64,000 bases of DNA from Nitrospinaceae bacterium (GTDB taxonomy: Bacteria; Nitrospinota; Nitrospinia; Nitrospinales; VA-1). The stretch spans positions 1-64,000 of the forward strand of contig BQJC01000002.1 of NCBI GenBank assembly GCA_021604505.1, read 5' to 3'. The notes under the pieces are model-generated. The model was not told the DNA's origin. It ran no database searches and worked only from the letters and a program-made list of their open reading frames with translations. Each line of letters opens with the position of its first letter. The first letter of the stretch is position 1. The position numbers and the translations under genes are program-made. Shown in pieces: positions 18,800 through 28,206 of this stretch.

Positions 18800-21700
18800 T
18801 GGCGGTACCGTTGAATATTCGACATGTAAGAGCGGCGCGGCGCCGGGAACGCCGTTGAACGATTCGGCCGTCCGCTCCCCGGTCCCGCTGAGGATGATCG
18901 CCAGCGGATTGCCGCTTGCCCATCCCGGCAAATTGATGATTTCCTGAATCACTGCAGAAATATCCGGTGTGCGCTGATCCAATCCAGCCTCGCCCACCGT
19001 GTTCCATGGAGCCGGAAACCAGGGCACCGCGGCCGTCGTTAAGGGCCGCGAAGTGATGTTATTGACCACCGTTGCAAACGAGGCGGCGTTGATAACGTCT
19101 TGCCCCTGAACCGTAAGAGACGTGGCCCCGGTGTTCACCTCATCCGCCTGAAATTGGACATAAGCGTTGTTGATCGTGGCCCCTGGTGGGATCGTCACCC
19201 CCTGGAAACGCACGCCAACGGTCTGGTTGCCGCCGCTATCGAACACCAGCTCAAGATCAGAGCTTCCATTGTTGACCGTCCCGTTCGCACGTTCTTCCGC
19301 GTCATCCGAATTGGAGGAAACCCGGACATCGAGGGTCAAACCGGTTCCTGGCGGTCCAGAAGAAACGACCAGGTTCACGGAACTGCCCGGCGCCACACTA
19401 CTGCCCCCAACCGGGTTTTGACTGATCACATCCCCGGCAGGGACGGTCTCGCTGCTCTGCGGTGTAACCGTTCCAACCACCAGGCTCGCGCCGGTAATCG
19501 CCGATTCCGCAGCAGCCTGCGTCAGACCCACCACATCAGGCACGTTCACAGGCGCACCAGCTGAGAAAACCACATGTAAGAGCGGCGCGGCCCCTGGAAC
19601 TCCATTGAACGATTCGGCGACCCGCTCCCCGCTTCCACTGATGATGACCGCCAGCGGATTGCCGATCGCCCATCCCGGCAAATTGATGATTTCCTGAACG
19701 ATCGATGAAATATTCGGAGTCTGCTGATTCAACCCGGCTTCGCCCACCGAATTCCAGGGAGCCGGTGACCAGGGCACCGAGGCCGTCGTCAAGGGCCTTA
19801 ACGTAATATTATTGGTCGCGCTGGTGAACGTTGCAGGATTGGCGCTGTTCTGGCCACGCACTGTGAGGGTCGTGGCCCCTGCATGCGTTTCATCCGCTTG
19901 AAACTGAATGTAAGCATCGGTGATCGTCGCCCCAGGGGGAATGTCGACTCCAGCAAAACGCAGACCGACGGTCTGGTTGCCGCCGCTGTCAAAAACCATC
20001 TCAAGGTCCGTGCTGGAAAGCGACATACTGCCCGTCGCCCGTTCTTCCGCATCGTCCGAACCCGCTGATATCCGAACATCGATAGTCAGGCCAGAGCCTG
20101 GCGGTCCTGAAGAAACGACCAGGTCCACGGCACTGCCCGACGGAACGCTGGTGCCGCCGATCGGATTCTGACTGATCACATCCCCTGCCGGAACGGTGTC
20201 ACTGCTTTGTTGTGTAACTGTCCCCACCACCAGACCTGCATTGACAATGGCCGATTCCGCGGCGGCCTGCGCCAGACCCACCACATCCGGGACGTTGACA
20301 GGAACCGGGCCTGTGGAAACCACCAGATCAACAGCACTCCCCGGCGCCACACTGGTACCGCCAATCGGATTCTGGCTGATCACATCCCCTGCTGGAACTG
20401 TAGCGCTGCTTTGTTGCGTGACCGTTCCCACAACCAGACCCGCATTGACGATCGCCGTTTCCGCCGCCGCCTGCGCCAGGCCCACCACATTCGGTACGTT
20501 TACCGGCGTTGGACCGCTGGAAACCACCAGATCAACAACACTCCCCGGATCCACACTGGTGCCGCCAATCGGGTTCTGGCTGATCACATCCCCTGCGGGT
20601 ACCGTGGGGCTGCCTTGCGTCGTCACCGTTCCCACCACCAGACCCGCATTGACAATCGCCGTTTCCGCCGCCGCCTGCGCCAGACCCACCACATTAGGAA
20701 CATTGACAGGCGGCCCTAAAGAAACCACAAGGTCCACGGCACTGCCAGACAACGCAGTGGAACCGCCGATCGGATTCTGGCTGATCACATCCCCTAAGGG
20801 CACCGTGGCGCTGCTTTGTTGCGTGACCGTTCCCACCACCAGACTCGCGTTGACAATCGCCGTTTCCGCCGCCGCCTGCGCCAGGCCCACCACATCTGGA
20901 ACGTTCACAGGAACGCCGGTGGAATAAACCACGTGCAACAGAGGTGCGGCGCTCGGGATTCCATTGAACGATTCCGCCACCCGTTCCCCGCTTCCACTGA
21001 TGATGACCGCCAGCGCGTTGCCGCTCGCCCATCCCGGCAAATTAACGATTTCCTGAATGACCGATGAAATATCCGCGGTCCGTTGATCCGGTCCGGCTTC
21101 CCCCACAATATTCCACGGGACCGGAGACCAGGGCACCGAGGCCGTCGTCAAAGGCCGTGAGGTGATGTTATTGGTCGCGCTGGTGAACGTCGCAGGGTTG
21201 GCGCTGTTCTGTCCTTGAACCGTGAGAGATGTAACCCCTGAGTGCGTTTCATCCGCTTGAAACTGAACGTAGGCCTCGGTGATCGTCGCTCCAGGCGGAA
21301 TGGCCACGCCCAGGAAACGCAGACCCACGGTCTGGTTGCCGCCGCTATCGAACACCAGCTCAAGGTCGGTGCTGGACAGCGACACGCTTCCCGTCGCCCG
21401 CTCTTCCGCATCGTCCGAACCCGCTGATACTCGAACATCGACAGTCACACCCGATCCAGGCGGGCCTGTGGAAACCACAAGATCGACGGCACTGCCCGAT
21501 GGAACGCTGGTACCGCCGATCGGATTCTGACTGATCACATCCCCTGCGGGAACGGTGTTACTGCTCTCTAGAGTGACCGTTCCCACCACCAGACTCGCGT
21601 TGACAATCGCCGTTTCCGCCGCCGCCTGCGTCAGACCCACCACATTCGGCACGTTGACAGGCACCGAGCCTGTGGAGACGACCAGATTCACAGCCGTGCC

Positions 21701-24466
21701 TGGGGCCACACTGGTGCCGCCAATCGGATTCTGGCTGATCACATCCCCAACAGGAACGGTAACACTGCTCTGTTGCGTGATCGTTCCCACCACCAGATTC
21801 GCGTTGACAATTGCCGCTTCCGCCGCCGCCTGCGCCAGACCCACCACATCCGGAACCGTTTCCGACCCCACAATGGTAGAAAAAACTATGTGCAAGAGAG
21901 GCGCGGCGCTCGGAGTGCCATCGAAGGATTCAGCCGTCCGCTCACCGGTTCCCCCAATGATGACCGCCAGTGGATTGCCACTCGCCCATCCCGGCAAATT
22001 AACGATTTCCTGAATGACCGAAGATATGTCCGGGGTGCGCTGATCCAATCCGGCCTCCCCCACCGAATTCCAGGGAGCCGGTGACCAGGGCACGGAAGCC
22101 GTCGTCAAGGGCCGCAAGGTGATGTTGTTGCCTGCACTGGTAAACGTCGCGGGATTGGCGCTGTTCTGTCCCTGAACCGTGAGAGGCGTGGCCCCGGTGT
22201 TTACCTCATCAACTTGAAACTGAACATAGGCGCTGAGAATGGTAGAACCTGGGGGAATATTCACTCCCGTAAAACGCAAGCCAACGGTCTGGTTGCCTCC
22301 GCTGTCAAAGACCATCTCAAGATCGCTGCTGGACAGCGACATGTTTCCGGTGGACCGTTCTTCCGCGTCATCCGAACTCGCCGCAATACGAATGTCCACG
22401 GTCGCTTCTCCAAAATTTGAAGCGGTAACGGTCATATCATCAAAACGCGTCTGCTCACCGTCAAAGGCACTCAGGCGCAAAACGTAGCTTCCCGCTGTCG
22501 AAAAACTCGCCGTCGTGTCCTCGACATTTTCATTCGCGAAAGTCACCGTGCCCGGACCGCTCACCTTGCTCCAGGTGATGGTCGGAACCGGTAATGTTTC
22601 GCCGTCATCGGTGACGGTTCCATCCAGAACCGCATCGTCAGGCAAAGTGATCGCCTGGTCTAGCCCCGCATTAACATCCGGCGGCGTGTTGCCGGGGGTG
22701 ACGGAGTTCGGAATGGTGAGTTCATAAACTTTACCGTCGTTCTCGTTGGGGTCGGCATTGTTATCTACACCGCGGTCCGCGAGATAGAGACTGTTCAGCG
22801 CCGGATTCCCGCTACTGGGCGCGAAGGCCAGGCCGGCCGCCTTGATCGGATTCGCCGCTGAAATATCAATGTTCTGTATAAGAGCGCCTGCCGTCGTCAG
22901 GGCCACAATGATATCCTGACTGCTTCGACCGACAACGTACAAGAGTTGAGCGACCGTATCGTAGGTGATGCCTTCAGGATCCTGCACACCCAAAACGCCT
23001 ACGTCGAAGCTCGTCACCACATCGTCCACCCCCACGCCATCGAAAATTCCATTCGGTCCCGGAGAAATTTCGTAAACTTCGCTGTTGATTCCATCCACCA
23101 TATAGAGGAACCCTTGAAACGGATCGTAAGCGATCCCTTCCGGGTCCGTACTGCCAAACGCTGTGGTGTCAAAAGAGCTCAGGACGTCGTCTGCGGTGTT
23201 GAACTGACCGTCGGCCCCCGGATTGAGTTCAAAAATGCGTTTCGCATCATCATCGGAAATAAAGAGGTGATTATTGGATGAATTGAAAGCGATCCCGGTC
23301 GGCTCATCCGAAAAACTGATCGCCGTCAGCGTGTCCAGGAGAATCCCATCCAAAGTAATATTGAAAAGGTTATCGCCGGTAAAGAGCGAACCGATTTCAT
23401 TGACTTCCGAATCGGCCAGGAAAAGGGTTCCCGAATAAAATCCGGAGCTCATAAAAGCCACCCCTGCGGTGTCGGGGCTGGGAGGTGAAAACGCAGAAGC
23501 GTCGATGGTGCGGATCAGTGTGGAAACAAAATCCGGCTCCTGGGCCTGTGCCGAGGCGCTCGCCACTGGAGCCGCTTGCGTCAGTTGCAATTCCGTAATG
23601 TTACCAGCCGCACCGCCGAGACCGCTGTCGGCAATATAAAGGTTCAGTACGGAAGGATCGTCGGTCTGGTCCCCGCTCGGAGCAAACACCATGCCCTGGG
23701 GATCAGACAGACCCAGGCCTGAAACGTCCCGGCTCACCGCAACCAACCCTGTTTCAGTCACTTCATAAAGCAACTGACCAATTGAATCCAGCATATGAAA
23801 ATTGCCAGTTACAGGATCGAAGGCGATTCCTCGCACGCCGTCCAGGCCCTTCCCTGCCAGGCTCACCGTGGAAACCGTCGCCTGTGCAAACCCCTGGCTG
23901 GCATCCGGCACGATGCGAACGATATTGGGCCCATTGCCATCCAGAATGTATAAATTCCCGCTTTGCGGATCGACCGTCATACCCCTGGGATCCTGAAGCC
24001 CGAACTGGCCGGCATTTATGCTGGTGAGCGTATTGGGTTGAAGAACACCGAATGCATCGGCGGCAATCTCCAACAATTCCTGGGAACCGGGTTGAAAAAT
24101 CAGCAAACGGTTTCCCTGGTTATCAAACGTCATGTTGAGAGGATTCTCTACGCTGGCCGCCAGGGTCGCGGTCCCCAATAGATCCCCCACCTCGCTAATC
24201 ACAATGACATCAGAAGTCGAAGCCGGAGGAGTTGCCGGGCTTTCCAGAACAAGAAAGGTTCCCGCAGCATTGGAAAAACCCAGACCCGCAGGCGAAGGAT
24301 AACCAAGTGGTTCTGTATCGATATGCCGGACCACAACGGCATCATTCGATGACTGCGCCCAAGCCGACGGCCCCGAAACTGAGAAAAAGAAGGCGATCAA
24401 AATCCAAAGGAAGGTTACAAGGTTGGATCTAAGGAAACGGAGGCTGGGATATATTGCTAGAGGCAT
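18797..24466 (-). CDS. Giant secreted NHL/PKD/PASTA repeat surface protein
   Basis: I start this protein at the ATG at 24466, where a signal peptide begins (LVTFLWILIAFFFSV, cleavage near SAWAQ). The open frame extends to 24604 but adds only a non-secretory leader. Numbered from 24604, the domains are as follows. NHL/beta-propeller-like repeats span about 75-620 (GNLYILDGNG, GIAFDPVTGNFHMLD). A PKD-like domain spans 638-733 (PPDVNAGLDQAITLP). An unnamed ~175-residue module occurs four times (about 733-908, 1053-1226, 1504-1681 and 1754-1935). PASTA-like modules occur seven times (two, four and one between them; VPNVVGLAQAAAE, ISQNPIGGTS). The beta-propeller may bind ligand or carbohydrate, and PASTA modules can bind peptidoglycan. 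An in-frame continuation beyond the TGA encodes Ig and beta-helix domains. It is likely a matrix or cell-surface adhesin. Confidence 0.85.
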   Translation of the reverse strand: MPLAIYPSLRFLRSNLVTFLWILIAFFFSVSGPSAWAQSSNDAVVVRHIDTEPLGYPSPAGLGFSNAAGTFLVLESPATPPASTSDVIVISEVGDLLGTATLAASVENPLNMTFDNQGNRLLIFQPGSQELLEIAADAFGVLQPNTLTSINAGQFGLQDPRGMTVDPQSGNLYILDGNGPNIVRIVPDASQGFAQATVSTVSLAGKGLDGVRGIAFDPVTGNFHMLDSIGQLLYEVTETGLVAVSRDVSGLGLSDPQGMVFAPSGDQTDDPSVLNLYIADSGLGGAAGNITELQLTQAAPVASASAQAQEPDFVSTLIRTIDASAFSPPSPDTAGVAFMSSGFYSGTLFLADSEVNEIGSLFTGDNLFNITLDGILLDTLTAISFSDEPTGIAFNSSNNHLFISDDDAKRIFELNPGADGQFNTADDVLSSFDTTAFGSTDPEGIAYDPFQGFLYMVDGINSEVYEISPGPNGIFDGVGVDDVVTSFDVGVLGVQDPEGITYDTVAQLLYVVGRSSQDIIVALTTAGALIQNIDISAANPIKAAGLAFAPSSGNPALNSLYLADRGVDNNADPNENDGKVYELTIPNSVTPGNTPPDVNAGLDQAITLPDDAVLDGTVTDDGETLPVPTITWSKVSGPGTVTFANENVEDTTASFSTAGSYVLRLSAFDGEQTRFDDMTVTASNFGEATVDIRIAASSDDAEERSTGNMSLSSSDLEMVFDSGGNQTVGLRFTGVNIPPGSTILSAYVQFQVDEVNTGATPLTVQGQNSANPATFTSAGNNITLRPLTTASVPWSPAPWNSVGEAGLDQRTPDISSVIQEIVNLPGWASGNPLAVIIGGTGERTAESFDGTPSAAPLLHIVFSTIVGSETVPDVVGLAQAAAEAAIVNANLVVGTITQQSSVTVPVGDVISQNPIGGTSVAPGTAVNLVVSTGSVPVNVPNVVGLTQAAAETAIVNASLVVGTVTLESSNTVPAGDVISQNPIGGTSVPSGSAVDLVVSTGPPGSGVTVDVRVSAGSDDAEERATGSVSLSSTDLELVFDSGGNQTVGLRFLGVAIPPGATITEAYVQFQADETHSGVTSLTVQGQNSANPATFTSATNNITSRPLTTASVPWSPVPWNIVGEAGPDQRTADISSVIQEIVNLPGWASGNALAVIISGSGERVAESFNGIPSAAPLLHVVYSTGVPVNVPDVVGLAQAAAETAIVNASLVVGTVTQQSSATVPLGDVISQNPIGGSTALSGSAVDLVVSLGPPVNVPNVVGLAQAAAETAIVNAGLVVGTVTTQGSPTVPAGDVISQNPIGGTSVDPGSVVDLVVSSGPTPVNVPNVVGLAQAAAETAIVNAGLVVGTVTQQSSATVPAGDVISQNPIGGTSVAPGSAVDLVVSTGPVPVNVPDVVGLAQAAAESAIVNAGLVVGTVTQQSSDTVPAGDVISQNPIGGTSVPSGSAVDLVVSSGPPGSGLTIDVRISAGSDDAEERATGSMSLSSTDLEMVFDSGGNQTVGLRFAGVDIPPGATITDAYIQFQADETHAGATTLTVRGQNSANPATFTSATNNITLRPLTTASVPWSPAPWNSVGEAGLNQQTPNISSIVQEIINLPGWAIGNPLAVIISGSGERVAESFNGVPGAAPLLHVVFSAGAPVNVPDVVGLTQAAAESAITGASLVVGTVTPQSSETVPAGDVISQNPVGGSSVAPGSSVNLVVSSGPPGTGLTLDVRVSSNSDDAEERANGTVNNGSSDLELVFDSGGNQTVGVRFQGVTIPPGATINNAYVQFQADEVNTGATSLTVQGQDVINAASFATVVNNITSRPLTTAAVPWFPAPWNTVGEAGLDQRTPDISAVIQEIINLPGWASGNPLAIILSGTGERTAESFNGVPGAAPLLHVEYSTVPP
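20091..20925 (-). repeat. Tandem array of four PASTA-coding repeats
   Basis: The marker gatcacatcccct recurs at 20174, 20378, 20582 and 20783, giving periods of 204, 204 and 201 bases. Units are highly similar at the DNA level. Further single or paired copies lie near 19430, 21535 and 21740. Such an array can change copy number by recombination and is prone to misassembly. Confidence 0.85.
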
Positions 24467-24981
24467 AGGGTCTTGGTTTTCCGAAAAGGGTTTAAAAGTC
24501 AAGTGAGTGAGGGAATCATTTTGCCAAAAACAGCTATTTCTTGATTGAAGCCGTCTAACTTTTAAAAACGGGAAGTACAGAAATATATTCCTATTTACAT
24601 GCAATGTATATTAAAAGAAAGACCTTTGTTTATATCTGCATTGGGATTTTCTCATTTCCTTCACTTGCCGTCAATCCAGGAAAAGCGAAAAAACGTCTAC
24701 TTTTCACCTATTTACTTACCATTAATGTAAATTAATAAAAGCCGACGGTGCATCTTTTTTATCAAAACCTTGTCAACCTTTGCAAACGACCGGGTCGAAA
24801 CATATAAACACGCACGTATTACGATAATATGGAGCACGTGTCACAGTTTTGTCAACCGTACAACTAAGACGGACAACAAGATTTACTTTTTACAGTTGAG
24901 CCTATACAATGACAGTAGAAATGGCGGGCCGCTTTCAGCAGATTCCACCCGTTGGACTATTTCAGGCCCCCCTAAAAACCT
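24467..24981. other. Divergent intergenic region
   Basis: This spacer separates the giant surface protein (minus) from the STN-domain protein (plus). It is AT-rich and has a near-palindrome ATTAATGTAAATTAAT (24721-24736) and two copies of TTGTCAACC (24770-24778, 24849-24857). It probably contains both promoters; I cannot assign them reliably. Confidence 0.45.
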
Positions 24982-25728
24982 ATGAAACTAAAAAACAAAA
25001 TTATCAAAGGAAGCGTTTTAGGCGTTTCGTTGCTCTTATTGAGCGACACCGCTCACGGGATTTCGAAAGCCCCCTCCGCACCTTCCGAAGAACCACTGCA
25101 AATTTCTGATTTCAGGAAGAGTGGGTTGTCCTCAGAAAAAAACTCAGCGTCTGCTTCCTCAATCCATATTGGGCCGACTGCAACCGGAATCCGGATTTAC
25201 GTCAACAACGGATTGCTGGTCGATGTCTTGCAGCAGGTAGCCAATTACACCGATATTCAATTCAGGCTGGCGAATGCTCTGAATTCTAAAAGGATCAATG
25301 TCAATATCCAGGCCCGGGACTGGGAATCCGGGGTGGAACGTCTTCTCAAGGATTTCAGCAAGGTCACGGTATGGGATAAACATGCAAGAATGGATAACAT
25401 TTTACTTCTGGGAATGAATCATTGGGAACCTGAAGAAGCGCTTCAAACCAATACCCATAGCCATTCATCGGAAGTGCCTCAAAAGGCCCAGGGAAAACCT
25501 GGGTTGCCCATCTCCAAACTCAAGCAATTGGTTCAGGTGAAACCCGGACAATCCATTCCTCCTGACTTATTTGCCGACGAGGAAGTCCAGCGTTATTTAA
25601 AGCTAAAAGGCATTCGCTCTTCAAGCGATTGGAAACAAATAAAAAAGGGAAGAGTCGTGCACCACCTGGCAAAACGGGAGTTGGTAAGATTGCTGTATGA
25701 ACAACAGAGAAAAACCAGGGTCAATTAA
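24982..25728 (+). CDS. Secreted STN-domain (secretin N0-like) protein
   Basis: This 248-residue protein has a signal peptide (hydrophobic core about residues 10-22, cleavage near AHGIS). Residues about 62-130 resemble an STN/secretin N0 domain: IRIYVNNGLLVDVLQQVANYTDIQFRL, then INVNIQARDWESGVERLL and a final VxxDNILLLG strand. Such domains occur in secretins and TonB-dependent receptors and mediate periplasmic contacts. The remainder (about 140-248) is basic, lacks a pore domain and has no family I recognise. It stands alone on the plus strand, divergent from the giant surface protein, so a shared function in surface-protein export is possible but unproven. Confidence 0.7.
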   Translation: MKLKNKIIKGSVLGVSLLLLSDTAHGISKAPSAPSEEPLQISDFRKSGLSSEKNSASASSIHIGPTATGIRIYVNNGLLVDVLQQVANYTDIQFRLANALNSKRINVNIQARDWESGVERLLKDFSKVTVWDKHARMDNILLLGMNHWEPEEALQTNTHSHSSEVPQKAQGKPGLPISKLKQLVQVKPGQSIPPDLFADEEVQRYLKLKGIRSSSDWKQIKKGRVVHHLAKRELVRLLYEQQRKTRVN

Positions 25729-26003
25729 AAATTTAATAATTGGTTTCCAGCACTTAAAATTCCAAATCCGATTGGCTTTTTTCTGAGCAACCTGAAAGTA
25801 AAAGCGCCCGCTTTTCGCCCCCTTTCACGATGCCATCCAGGTGTCAATCCCCTCGCCCCTTTTTTTGAGTTTTCCAAATCGTGACGTTTCCGTCATTCTC
25901 CCGGCAAACAAATATTTAATAATGATCCAACGCTTGTTATCCTGGGCCGCTGAACAGCTTGCGCCGTTTGGCCGGCATCGCCCCTTAATATGTGCAGGGT
26001 AAA

Positions 26004-27140
26004 ATGAAAATTGTAGTGGTTTCCCACCATACAAAATCTTTATTAAACTTTCGAGGTCAGATGTTGTCCGGTTTTGTCGAAGCCGGCCACGAGGTGACCG
26101 CCTGCGCTCCGGAAAACAATCCGGAGTTTATCGAAAAATTTACCCAAATAGGCGTTTCCTTCATCACTTTTCCTCTCGCGCGCAATGGGATGAACCCGGT
26201 CAAGGATTTGTACGCAATTGCGTTTCTCGTCAAAACTTTGCGCAAAATCAAACCCGAATATGTTTTTTCCGCTTCGATGAAACCGGTGATTTACGGGTCC
26301 CTGGCTGCCCGCTTGGCAGGGGTTCCCAAAGTTTTTTCTCTGATCTCAGGCTCCGGCTACGCATTCATGAAGACCTCTCTCAAAAACTGGTTGATAACCA
26401 TCGTGGTGACATCTCTGTACCGTTTGAGCCTTCCCAAAAATCGCACCGTCTTCTTTCAAAACCCGGACGATCTGTCGCAGTTTGTGGACTTAAAGTTGGC
26501 TCGCAAAGAGCAGGCGGTTCTGGTCAACGGCTCGGGAGTGGATCTGGAATATTACCGGCCGGCTCCGCTCCCTGAAAATGGACCTGCGTTTTTGTTGATC
26601 TGCAGGTTGATTCGCGATAAAGGAGTCGTCGATTATGTGGACGCGGCGCGGATCCTAAAAAAACGTTATCCTCATGCTACCTTTAACCTACTCGGACCGT
26701 TTGACAGCAATAACACATCGGCTCTAACCAAAGCCCAAATCGAACAGTGGCATCAAGAGGACCTCATCCGCTATTGCGGAGAAACCGAAGACGTGCGCCC
26801 GTTTATTTCTGCTTCCTGCGTTTATGTTCTCCCCTCCTACTACAGAGAGGGCACGCCGCGCTCGGCATTGGAAGCCATGGCCATGGGACGGCCGATCATC
26901 ACCACCGATGCCCCGGGATGCCGGGAAACAGTGATTGAAGGAAAAAACGGATTTCTTGTTCCCATTAAAGATCCGCAGGCTTTGGCCGAAGCGATGGAGC
27001 GCTTCATCGTTAATCCGGATTTGATTCAGGAAATGGGCGAATCCAGCCGGGATTACGCCGTCGAAAAATTCGATGCCCACAAGGTCAATGCGAAAATAAT
27101 GAAGACTATGGGATTGCTAAATGAAACAGGGAAAGATTAA
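26004..27140 (+). CDS. GT4-family glycosyltransferase, PglA-like
   Basis: This GT-B glycosyltransferase of about 378 residues begins MKIVVVSHHTKSLLNFRG, and the middle reads SASMKPVIYGSLAARLAGVP and SLISGSGYAF, as in PglA/WbpX-type enzymes. The donor domain has LLICRLIRDKGV and REGTPRSALEAMAMGRPII, with the paired glutamates of the family. The ATG at 26004 is preceded by AGGG at a good distance; a GTG four codons upstream is open but weaker. It probably adds an N-acetylhexosamine-type residue to a lipid-linked acceptor, though the donor is inferred only from family resemblance. It lies on the opposite strand to most of the cluster. Confidence 0.86.
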   Translation: MKIVVVSHHTKSLLNFRGQMLSGFVEAGHEVTACAPENNPEFIEKFTQIGVSFITFPLARNGMNPVKDLYAIAFLVKTLRKIKPEYVFSASMKPVIYGSLAARLAGVPKVFSLISGSGYAFMKTSLKNWLITIVVTSLYRLSLPKNRTVFFQNPDDLSQFVDLKLARKEQAVLVNGSGVDLEYYRPAPLPENGPAFLLICRLIRDKGVVDYVDAARILKKRYPHATFNLLGPFDSNNTSALTKAQIEQWHQEDLIRYCGETEDVRPFISASCVYVLPSYYREGTPRSALEAMAMGRPIITTDAPGCRETVIEGKNGFLVPIKDPQALAEAMERFIVNPDLIQEMGESSRDYAVEKFDAHKVNAKIMKTMGLLNETGKD

Positions 27141-27418
27141 ATTCTTTCAGGCTGGAGGTTTGTGTTGTAGAAAACCTAGAAAGATGAATACGGGGAATTG
27201 TTTGAAGTTCGGTGGGGTTTTCCGTAAAATGCGATTTTAGCTTTCAAGGAAACCAGATTTGGAGGGCGGTTTTTCTGCACGACCATGCCTTGCCGAAAGC
27301 CTTTTACTCTTGATAATTTTTTCATTGTTAAAAATTTCATTGGAGGATTTACTCAAAACTACTGTTAGAGAAAATCTTTGAAAGAGAATATTCCCCTTTG
27401 GTAAGGGCAGATCCTATT

Positions 27419-28126
27419 ATGATAAAAGCCTTCATATTTGTTTTTATAATTTTCACCTACAACATCATCTTTCTGGATGTAGACACCCTTGCCCGTATAG
27501 GCGATGAAGACAACCTGATTGAAAATCTTGGGGCCATTTTTCTTTTGACCGCTTCCATTCTATTCATAACCATATATTCTAAATCCTCAGGACTGGGAAA
27601 CTCCTTTGGCAAATATCATACAAATAAGAATGTCTTTTACATTCTTCTCGCGGCCTTTTTTTTCTTGTGTTTTGCAGAAGAAATCAGCTGGGGGCAACGA
27701 ATCATAGGTTGGGAGACCCCGACCGCGATTAAAGAAGTGAATCTGCAGGAAGAAACCAATTTACACAATCTGGAGATTTTCGATTGGGGACAAATCAACT
27801 TAGTTACTTTATTTTCCGTATTCTGGCTTTCTTATTTTGTTTTTGTACCCCTGCTGAATCGGTATTCCAGCCGTGCCAATGGTTTTTTTAAAACAATCGC
27901 CCTGCCCTGCCCACCTCTTTGGATAGGAGGGTTGTTTCTGGTAAATTATTTCACGGCAAAATTTGTTTACTTGAGCAACGCGGATGCACATAAATCGATA
28001 ATCGACGCCATCAATGAACTCAAGGAAAGCAACCACGCATTTAATTTCGCTGTATTTGGAATATACGAATTGAAAGCCGTCCTTTTAAAATTAAAAGGGC
28101 GAGAGAAAAAACCTCCCCACCCATAG
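27419..28126 (+). CDS. Unknown multi-pass membrane protein, EEISWGQR paralogue
   Basis: This protein of about 235 residues is a close paralogue of the one at 7288-8001. It shares LIENLGAIF, NSFGKYH, CFAEEISWGQRIIGWETP, EETNLHNLEI, LPCPPLWIGGL and a similar set of five or six membrane segments. The C-terminus is more basic (KLKGREKKPPHP). The start at the ATG at 27419 has AAGGG upstream and aligns with the paralogue; a TTG at 27398 is less likely. It follows the PglA-like transferase on the same strand, so both copies sit beside glycosyltransferases. Function unknown. Confidence 0.8.
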   Translation: MIKAFIFVFIIFTYNIIFLDVDTLARIGDEDNLIENLGAIFLLTASILFITIYSKSSGLGNSFGKYHTNKNVFYILLAAFFFLCFAEEISWGQRIIGWETPTAIKEVNLQEETNLHNLEIFDWGQINLVTLFSVFWLSYFVFVPLLNRYSSRANGFFKTIALPCPPLWIGGLFLVNYFTAKFVYLSNADAHKSIIDAINELKESNHAFNFAVFGIYELKAVLLKLKGREKKPPHP

Positions 28127-28206
28127 TTTTGCGCCCTGCACTCACCTGTCCCTCCGAAGTCGAATCACCTACAGAGTTTAAACGGCTAAAGCCAAATCCT
28201 TCCGTA

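Noticed and set aside
20091-20925. Regular repeats that could suggest a CRISPR array
   Set aside because: The 204-base periodic units are entirely coding and encode PASTA modules; no short repeat with unique spacers.
19100-22487. Plus-strand frames opposite the second giant protein (up to 243 residues)
   Set aside because: They repeat with the PASTA period and read as antisense translations of the repeats; no start signals.
24466-24604. Upstream extension of the second giant protein
   Set aside because: The extra 46 residues are not secretory and would bury the signal peptide, so the start at 24466 is preferred.
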